In this document: one piece after another, positions 1 to 5,181 of the stretch
How the letters are laid out: every line of letters begins with the position of its first letter
Numbering within the stretch: position 1 is the stretch's first letter
Position numbers and translations under genes: made by a program
Notes under the pieces: model-generated
What the model was told of the DNA's origin: nothing
Database searches by the model: none
Seen by the model: the letters and a program-made list of their open reading frames with translations, nothing else
From: Euryarchaeota archaeon UBA39
GTDB taxonomy: Archaea; Thermoplasmatota; Poseidoniia; Poseidoniales; Thalassarchaeaceae
Assembly: GCA_002503045.1 (NCBI GenBank)
Contig: DAQW01000112.1
Span: 3,856-12,910, forward strand
Direction: 5' to 3'
DNA length: 9,055 bases

Positions 1-1526
1 TCGGTTGTTTTTTTGATCCTTCCCGATCGTTCATGTGATTTAAGATGTGAAAGTGTCTGGTCAACCTTCAACATTGGATGCGCATCTGGTGTATCTGAAT
101 ATGCATAATTAGCAATATCTTGGATAGAAGTAATGCCTTGATTGAGAGCCTCAAGGACTCGATTATGTCTTCCTTCTCTGTGAGAAATATAACGATCCAA
201 TAACTTGGCTGGACGATGGGTGAAGGGTCCATGGGCAGGAAATAGCATCGTTGAATCAAGAGCACGAATTCGCCTCAAACTTTCGATATAATCGTCCATA
301 TCTCCATCAGTAGAAGGAACCAGAATTGTTCCAACCATTACTGCAAGGTCGCCACTTACGACATATCGATCTGTTGCTAAACAAATGTGCCCAGGGCAAT
401 GCCCTGGTGTAAGATGAACTGTCCAATCAATTTCTCCACTTGGTCCACTTAGAGTTAGGATTTCACCATCGTTCAGTATCTTATTTGTATCATAATTTGG
501 AATGACTTCTAAGGTCTCCTTTGTACCCCATATTGGAGCAGAGTATATTTCTTCAATACGATTTAAATCTCCGATATGGTCTTGATGCCTATGAGTGAAA
601 ATTGTTGCTAGAATTTCCCCACCATCCTTCACCAATTCATCTATTCTTCTTTGGAGGTAAGCCAATTCTTCATCAGTTCGAGCGGCTGGATCGACTACTA
701 TTCTTTCTCCTCCTCTTTCACCAAGGATGAAGCAATTGGTATGAGTTGCAGGAGGGAGGGTTTGGGTTCGTATGGGCACACATTCTACACCGGGGGCTAA
801 TTCGATACGGTGTTCTCCCGATGGGGGTGAAGAAGATAATTCGTCAATTGCAGCATGAATATTCTGTTGATTATTGTTTAATGAATCAACAACATCTCTC
901 AACAATGTCACGATGGGGGGTGCAGTGAGCATGTTTCCAGATTCCCATGATTCAATTGCCTCATCAGGTGACATCCAAACCAGTTGATCAAATTCACTTC
1001 CTATATCCAGTAATTCTGGTTCAGGAGAACCGGGGGGTAAGTGTGCATGCATAAATCGATTACAGAATCTTAGTGGAGCAAAAGGAGGAGTTGTTCGAGT
1101 ACCGATGTGGCTAATCATTCGATCAGATGCAGGGATTTGTTCAGATTCTACTGCGTGTGTCCATTGCATTGGATTTTCGATAATTGAATGTCTCAACTTC
1201 ATCGATACTCGTTCAACAGTTGAATCACCAATTGCCAATCCTACCTCTTCTGCTGTTTCTCTAAGGATAGCAGATATAGTTCCCTTCCAATCTGTTTCTA
1301 TATGTTTCAATGATGATAATTTTTCAGCAGCATCATGGTCAAAATCTCTTATTCCTCCACCCGGAAGGGACCAGAAGTCAGCAAATGCTCGAAGTGTAGG
1401 AATTCTATGAGCTAGAAGGACTTCAACTCCATTTTTCCCATCTCTTGTCAATAATATCGAAACCGATTGACGAGGTTTTGCAATTCGACCTTGAGGGACC
1501 TCAAGTCCTTCAGGTGCCTCGTCCAT
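1..1526 (-). CDS. NUDIX hydrolase-metallo-beta-lactamase-winged helix fusion protein (C-terminus cut by window edge)
   Basis: An open frame of 508 codons runs from ATG at 1526 off the left edge without a stop. Residues about 20-215 form a NUDIX domain: PGGG at 55-58, then a long insert, then RETAEEVGL from R89, matching the REUxEExGU half of the NUDIX box. The insert between the glycines and the RE helix, and the WMSPDEAIE segment from W184, resemble the NUDT19/RP2p branch, whose characterised members hydrolyse CoA derivatives. Residues about 237-450 form a metallo-beta-lactamase fold with the dinuclear metal motif HRHQDH (H312, H314, D316, H317), H376 in a PGHCPGH motif, D393 in SGD and H432 in AHG. 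From about 447 a basic winged helix resembles the BLACT_WH domain of LACTB2-like enzymes. No signal peptide is seen, so it is probably cytoplasmic. An AAGGA motif lies 6 nt before the start. It follows the MFS gene after 36 nt, so co-transcription is likely. The domains are clear; the substrate is unknown. Confidence 0.86.
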   Translation of the reverse strand, partial: MDEAPEGLEVPQGRIAKPRQSVSILLTRDGKNGVEVLLAHRIPTLRAFADFWSLPGGGIRDFDHDAAEKLSSLKHIETDWKGTISAILRETAEEVGLAIGDSTVERVSMKLRHSIIENPMQWTHAVESEQIPASDRMISHIGTRTTPPFAPLRFCNRFMHAHLPPGSPEPELLDIGSEFDQLVWMSPDEAIESWESGNMLTAPPIVTLLRDVVDSLNNNQQNIHAAIDELSSSPPSGEHRIELAPGVECVPIRTQTLPPATHTNCFILGERGGERIVVDPAARTDEELAYLQRRIDELVKDGGEILATIFTHRHQDHIGDLNRIEEIYSAPIWGTKETLEVIPNYDTNKILNDGEILTLSGPSGEIDWTVHLTPGHCPGHICLATDRYVVSGDLAVMVGTILVPSTDGDMDDYIESLRRIRALDSTMLFPAHGPFTHRPAKLLDRYISHREGRHNRVLEALNQGITSIQDIANYAYSDTPDAHPMLKVDQTLSHLKSHERSGRIKKTT

Positions 1527-1530
1527 GCTT

Positions 1531-1540
1531 GTTCCTTTCC
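1531..1540 (-). promoter_or_regulatory. Shine-Dalgarno site of the NUDIX-MBL gene
   Basis: The minus-strand sequence GGAAAGGAAC contains AAGGA six bases before the ATG at 1526. It sits in the 36-nt gap after the MFS stop codon. It supports this ATG as the start and separate translation of the second gene in the pair. Confidence 0.5.
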
Positions 1541-1562
1541 AGTGTTGGCTATGAATACGACC

Positions 1563-2894
1563 TTATTCTTCATCATCTGAAGAGGTTGTGAGTACCATTT
1601 TCCACTGGATTAAAATTCCAAGAACTGCAATTAATCCTGCTGCTCGGAAAACAGTGTGATATGTCCACATTCCTACACCTTCAACAGTTTCCGCCCAAAT
1701 GAAAGCAGCAATAATTGGACCAATGATTCTTGAAAGTGCTCCAAGTCCTTCTTGAGCTCCCATTACTCGTCCAAGATCCATGTTCGCTCCTCTTGCTTCA
1801 GTTGTTAGAAGAGTGGATTGAGTTGGTTGGAATAACCCATTACCAGCTGCAATCAATGACATGGCTACAAGTACAACAGTAAATGGAGTAGGATTCAGAT
1901 AAGGAATCCAGCCCAGTCCAAATGCAGTCAGGAATATTCCAATAACCATTAGATTTCGAATGTCATATCTCTTTGTTAGTGGCCGGATTAAACCGCCTTG
2001 AACGATGACACCAATCAGTCCAACAAAAGCAAAGATGTATCCGTTCATTCGTTCATCATATCCCAATCCTCCCTTGTGTATCGGCATTGCAGTGAATAAA
2101 ATGAACGTTGTATGCATCATCGTAAATGCTAGAAGAAATGTAGCATTAACAAAAATTAATTTTCTTACAGTAGGATTTAGGTCACGAATTCCAACAAGAT
2201 TATTGATGATTTTTTTGAAACCAAATTCATTATCTGAGCCTTTTTTCCTCTTTTCTTTAGGCAGACTTTCTGGCAACATTTTGATTGCTAAGACGAATGA
2301 AATTGCTGACAAAATCCCAGAGAATAAACACGGAAGGAAGTACGGGTGGGCTTCCCACCAATCATTGGCAAATGGTCCTCCAAATGCATTAGCTGGGTCT
2401 GTTAGGATGCCTCCAATGAATGGACCAATCATGAATCCCAATCCAAAAGATGCTCCGATCATCCCCATTCTCGCAGGTAATTGTTCACTTGTACTGATAT
2501 CACCAATGTATGCCTTTGTTACTGCTATGTTTCCATTTCCTGCTCCTGCGAGAAATCGCACAAGTAAAGCCATCCATAGGGCTGATGCTAGTCCGAACAT
2601 TATCAGAAATACAGTATTTGCAACCAATCCAAAGAGTAGAATTGGTCTTCTTCCCATACGATCTGATAACGCTCCTAGTATGGGTGTAAAGAGGAACTGT
2701 CCAAGGGTATAGGCGGCAAGAACAATCCCCACCCATCTATCTCTTGAACCAGCATCTAGGAATCCATCTGCCTCTGCTAAATCTTGTATGAAATATGTCA
2801 AGAATGGGATGACCAAAGTGAATCCTATCATGTCGATTAATACAACTAGGAAGAGAATCAGAAGTGGAGATCTCTCGTTTTTCCCATCTGACAT
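1563..2894 (-). CDS. MFS transporter, DHA1/TetA-like drug or metabolite:H+ antiporter
   Basis: A protein of 443 residues with about twelve hydrophobic segments, the usual size for a 12-TM major facilitator. Seen in the sequence: D21 in the first membrane segment (LIDMIGF); motif A, GALSDRMGRRP, at 74-84 between TM2 and TM3; a TM4 motif RFLAGAGNGN at 113-122; and an antiporter-type motif C in TM5 (GASFGLGFMIGP, 147-158). A basic cytoplasmic loop with KEKRKKG at 213-219 divides the two halves. These features place it in the DHA1 branch that includes tetracycline and multidrug exporters and imply H+-coupled export across the cytoplasmic membrane. The substrate cannot be deduced. The frame extends upstream to 2954, but the ATG at 2894 is chosen because the protein then begins just before TM1, AAGGA lies five bases upstream, and it avoids overlap with the divergent aldo/keto reductase. 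The NUDIX-MBL gene follows in the same direction. Confidence 0.93.
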   Translation of the reverse strand: MSDGKNERSPLLILFLVVLIDMIGFTLVIPFLTYFIQDLAEADGFLDAGSRDRWVGIVLAAYTLGQFLFTPILGALSDRMGRRPILLFGLVANTVFLIMFGLASALWMALLVRFLAGAGNGNIAVTKAYIGDISTSEQLPARMGMIGASFGLGFMIGPFIGGILTDPANAFGGPFANDWWEAHPYFLPCLFSGILSAISFVLAIKMLPESLPKEKRKKGSDNEFGFKKIINNLVGIRDLNPTVRKLIFVNATFLLAFTMMHTTFILFTAMPIHKGGLGYDERMNGYIFAFVGLIGVIVQGGLIRPLTKRYDIRNLMVIGIFLTAFGLGWIPYLNPTPFTVVLVAMSLIAAGNGLFQPTQSTLLTTEARGANMDLGRVMGAQEGLGALSRIIGPIIAAFIWAETVEGVGMWTYHTVFRAAGLIAVLGILIQWKMVLTTSSDDEE

Positions 2895-2898
2895 AGTT

Positions 2899-2921
2899 GT
2901 CCTTTTCCCTTTTGTCCTTTC
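2899..2921 (-). promoter_or_regulatory. Shine-Dalgarno site and duplicated AAAGGACA motif before the MFS gene
   Basis: Read on the minus strand, AAAGGACA occurs at 2899-2906 and again at 2913-2920, exactly 14 bases apart in a purine-rich leader. The proximal copy places AAGGA five bases before the ATG at 2894 and is a credible ribosome binding site. The distal copy has no matching start codon; it may be chance or a regulatory repeat. Confidence 0.4.
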
Positions 2922-2939
2922 AATCCACCTAATGTATTG

Positions 2940-3824
2940 ATGCGCGAACTTCATGTTCTAGCACTTCAAGCGAAGCCCATGGGACCTATTCTATCGCTTG
3001 GCCATACCACTCCAGACGGCACCCGTTTGTTTGAATCAGAGATTCCTCAATTCGGTTTGGGTGTCTTTCTTGCAAATGGCTCAGATTGCAAACAAGCAGT
3101 GTTGTGGGCATTGAATGCTGGATATCGTCATATCGATACTGCAAGGGCTTACGATAATGAGAAAGAAGTTGGAGAAGCCATCCGAGAATCAGGAATTGAT
3201 CGTTCAGAAATTTTCGTTACATCCAAATTACGCAGATTTCATGCGGTTGGCCATGAAGAAACAGTTCGAAGATGCGAAGAAAGCCTTGAGAATCTTGGAT
3301 TAGATTACATGGATTTATTCCTTGTTCATGCCCCTCCTAAAGATCCATATCACAGAAAACCTACTTGGAGAGGTATGGAAGAATGTCTAGAAAATGGCAT
3401 GGTCAGATCCATCGGTGTTAGCAATTATGGGGCCCATCATCTTGATCATATGCGTTCATATGCTCAATACCTTCCTTCTGTAAATCAATTCGAAATACAT
3501 CCTTGGTTACAACGTCCAGGTCTTCGAGCAGCAACTAAGGCCATTGGAGCGATCCCTGAGGCCTATTCGCCCTTAGCTCGTGGCAAAAAAATAGAAGATA
3601 CTCGTTTGCTAGATATTGCAAAGAAAATAGGAGCAACTCCTGCTCAAGTTGCAATTAAATGGTGCATTGACCAAGGTTGTATCACCATCCCTAAATCAAC
3701 AAACAAGAATCGAATTAGTGAGAATTTAGCTTCTTTAGATATTGATTTGACCAGTGTAATTTCAGAAATTTCTTCTTTGGAGGAGAATTTTGTTAGTGGA
3801 TGGGATCCAACCGCAGAACCATGA
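2940..3824 (+). CDS. aldo/keto reductase (AKR5-like), NADPH-dependent
   Basis: A 294-residue TIM-barrel oxidoreductase that reduces aldehydes or ketones with NADPH in the cytoplasm. The catalytic tetrad is visible: D66 and Y71 in HIDTARAYDNE, K96 in FVTSKL, and H130 in DLFLVHAPP. Further family marks are GMVRSIGVSNYG (153-164), VNQFEIHP (181-188), EAYSPLARG (207-215) and the cofactor-phosphate motif IPKS (250-253). The order and length match 2,5-diketo-gluconate reductase-like AKR5 proteins, although the physiological substrate is not readable. The start is uncertain: ATG 2940 (preceded by TTG 2937) gives an N-terminal extension before the family core, and ATG 2979 would give 281 residues. 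Neither has a clear Shine-Dalgarno site. It is divergent from the MFS gene, with only 45 nt between starts, so the promoters must be compact or overlap. Its stop overlaps the ATG of the next gene. Confidence 0.93.
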   Translation: MRELHVLALQAKPMGPILSLGHTTPDGTRLFESEIPQFGLGVFLANGSDCKQAVLWALNAGYRHIDTARAYDNEKEVGEAIRESGIDRSEIFVTSKLRRFHAVGHEETVRRCEESLENLGLDYMDLFLVHAPPKDPYHRKPTWRGMEECLENGMVRSIGVSNYGAHHLDHMRSYAQYLPSVNQFEIHPWLQRPGLRAATKAIGAIPEAYSPLARGKKIEDTRLLDIAKKIGATPAQVAIKWCIDQGCITIPKSTNKNRISENLASLDIDLTSVISEISSLEENFVSGWDPTAEP

Positions 3825-4021
3825 GTGATATTATGGAATTTGAAGAGCCACAAACCATTGAAGAGGATTTAGAATTGATTTCTAAGGCCATTGAAATGGG
3901 TATTGATCCATTTCCTCCGAAACGAGAGAAGCGAAAATGGGGTAGAATTGCTCTTGCATCTTTTATGGTCATTCTAGTTGTATCATGGACCTCTCAGTTC
4001 CTGATGCGTTTTCTAGAGTAG
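3821..4021 (+). CDS. small single-pass membrane protein of unknown function
   Basis: I do not recognise this 66-residue protein. It has an acidic N-terminus (EFEEPQTIEEDLELI, residues 6-20), a proline-containing linker, a strongly basic patch PPKREKRKW (32-40), and one hydrophobic helix at about 42-64 ending close to the C-terminus. The basic patch just before the helix predicts the N-terminus in the cytoplasm, with the C-terminus barely emerging: a tail-anchored-like layout. Its ATG overlaps the TGA of the aldo/keto reductase (ATGA), suggesting translational coupling. No Shine-Dalgarno site is near. An in-frame ATG at 3800 would add seven residues and overlap the upstream gene by 25 nt, which is less likely. 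The TAG stop lies inside the 3' end of the convergent tRNA gene. The open frame could be chance, but the ATGA junction and orderly composition favour a real gene. Confidence 0.66.
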   Translation: MSDIMEFEEPQTIEEDLELISKAIEMGIDPFPPKREKRKWGRIALASFMVILVVSWTSQFLMRFLE

Positions 4022-4091
4022 CCCCTCCCGGATTCGAACCAGGGTCATGGCATCCAGAGTGCCATATGATGGACCACTACACTAAGGGGCT
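4019..4091 (-). tRNA. tRNA-Gln, anticodon CTG
   Basis: A complete 73-nt cloverleaf folds on the minus strand. The acceptor AGCCCCT pairs perfectly with AGGGGCT, followed by discriminator A73. The D arm has a three-pair stem (GTG/CAT) around the loop TAGTGGTCCAT. The anticodon stem TGGCA/TGCCA encloses loop CTCTGGA, giving anticodon CTG (bases 4055-4057), which reads CAG glutamine codons. The variable region is TGAC, and the T arm CCTGG/CCGGG encloses TTCGAAT. There is no intron and no encoded CCA, so CCA must be added after transcription. The A1-U72 end and A73 fit archaeal tRNA-Gln. In most archaea this tRNA is charged with glutamate and converted by GatDE, which is not in this window. It lies 40 nt downstream of korB, has a TATA-like box of its own, and its last bases cover the stop codon of the convergent small membrane protein. 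Confidence 0.96.
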
Positions 4092-4110
4092 GCAGATTAA
4101 GCGAGAGTAG

Positions 4111-4122
4111 TCCTGTATATCA
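4111..4122 (-). promoter_or_regulatory. TATA-box candidate for tRNA-Gln
   Basis: The minus-strand sequence TGATATACAGGA has an ATATAC core (4115-4120) centred about 26 bases upstream of the mature tRNA 5' end at 4091. That is the distance expected for an archaeal TATA box when transcription begins at or near the first tRNA base. It occupies the 40-nt gap after korB, where no terminator-like T-run is visible, so read-through from korB is also possible. Confidence 0.45.
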
Positions 4123-4131
4123 GAGCAGCGG

Positions 4132-5181
4132 CTAGGAAAAGAATTCAGCATTTAATGCATCTAGAGAATCTTTACTTGGCCTAATTTCGTCATCACCTAA
4201 ATCAAGAAGTGGAGTGTCGACTAAGTCCAAATCTTCTGCCAGAGAGGGTTTATTTGCATCGAAATATAATAGTCCCGTGACATGTTTCTTATTTGTCTCA
4301 GCCTCATGTAATGCGGATAAAGCAGCCATGGAATCCGATGGGTCATGCTCTTCAGAAATAGTTTCTAAACGAATTGTTGAACCATCATGAAGAGTAATAT
4401 CTCTGAAATGACCTTCTGGTACTTCCACTTCTTCCATAGGGTCAAAATGAGGGATATAGTCTGTCATATGAAGCGTAACTTCGTTATCCTTCACATATCC
4501 ATATGATCGCATAGATTCATCGTTATTGTTGAAAGTTACACATGGTGAGATTACGTCAACAAGGGCGAAACCCTTGTGAGACATTGCGGCCCTTAGAATA
4601 GATGTTAATTGTCTTCTTGAACCAGAGAATGATCGTGCAACAAAAGTACAACCTAGATTAATTGCTAAAGCACACAAGTCAATGGGTTGGATTTCATTTG
4701 CTGGACCCTTTCTTTTCTTAGATCCAACATCTGCAGTAGCTGAATATTGGCCTTTAGTTAGACCATAAACTCCATTATTTTCTAAAACATAGACCATATT
4801 CATATTTCTACGAATTGCATGAATTAGTTGGCCAATTCCAATAGAAGCAGAGTCTCCATCCCCCGAGACCCCCAAATATAGAAGATCTTTGTTGATTGCA
4901 TATGCACCAGTAGTTACAGAAGGCATTCGTCCATGAACGGTATTGAATCCATGCGATTGTCCAAGATAATATGCGGGAGTTTTCGACGAACATCCTATTC
5001 CAGACATTTTTGCGATTCGATGAGGTTCAACCCCATTTTCCCATGCTGCTGAGATTATTACATTTGAAATCTGGTCGTGACCACATCCAGGACATAGCGA
5101 AGAAGGCCCACCAGTATAGCTATCTTTAGGCTGGTTAATCACATTCAACTTTACTGCACGTTCTCTTTTTCGTTCACTCAA
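4132..5181 (-). CDS. korB: 2-oxoacid (2-oxoglutarate):ferredoxin oxidoreductase, beta subunit
   Basis: The 349-residue beta subunit binds thiamine diphosphate and one 4Fe-4S cluster. With the KorA partner it converts 2-oxoglutarate, and possibly other 2-oxoacids, with CoA to the acyl-CoA, reducing ferredoxin in the cytoplasm. Four cysteines fit the cluster: C30 and C33 (CPGC), C64 (GCSSK) and C214 (SPCVTF). Their spacing closely matches that recalled for the Sulfolobus enzyme. The ThDP motif is GDGD at 107-110 with N135/N136. YGLTKGQ (139-145) has leucine where pyruvate-specific enzymes have asparagine in YxNTGxQ, and K67 follows C64 by three; both favour 2-oxoglutarate or broad 2-oxoacid use. 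Residues beyond about 245 form an acidic C-terminal tail, with FDPMEEVEVPEGHF and DDE near the end. The start is TTG at 5181, overlapping the korA stop as TTGA, with a full AGGAGGTG site six bases before it. No separate delta (ferredoxin-like) subunit is present. Confidence 0.95.
   Translation of the reverse strand: MSERKRERAVKLNVINQPKDSYTGGPSSLCPGCGHDQISNVIISAAWENGVEPHRIAKMSGIGCSSKTPAYYLGQSHGFNTVHGRMPSVTTGAYAINKDLLYLGVSGDGDSASIGIGQLIHAIRRNMNMVYVLENNGVYGLTKGQYSATADVGSKKRKGPANEIQPIDLCALAINLGCTFVARSFSGSRRQLTSILRAAMSHKGFALVDVISPCVTFNNNDESMRSYGYVKDNEVTLHMTDYIPHFDPMEEVEVPEGHFRDITLHDGSTIRLETISEEHDPSDSMAALSALHEAETNKKHVTGLLYFDANKPSLAEDLDLVDTPLLDLGDDEIRPSKDSLDALNAEFFS

Noticed and set aside
391..407. 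Near-palindrome CCAGGGCAATGCCCTGG, a possible operator or hairpin
   Set aside because: It encodes the PGHCPG metal motif of the MBL domain. The repeated Pro-Gly codons explain the symmetry, and it lies deep inside a coding region.
746..1410. Plus-strand open frames at 746-928 and 1105-1410 that could pass for small genes
   Set aside because: They lie antisense to the continuous NUDIX-MBL frame, show no recognisable domain, and their composition follows from the minus-strand codons.
2005..2712. A 235-residue plus-strand open frame inside the MFS gene
   Set aside because: It is antisense to conserved transporter motifs, has no coherent hydrophobic or domain pattern, and is a shadow of the real frame.
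4092..4131. Transcription terminator between korB and the tRNA
   Set aside because: There is no T-run or convincing hairpin on the minus strand in these 40 bases.
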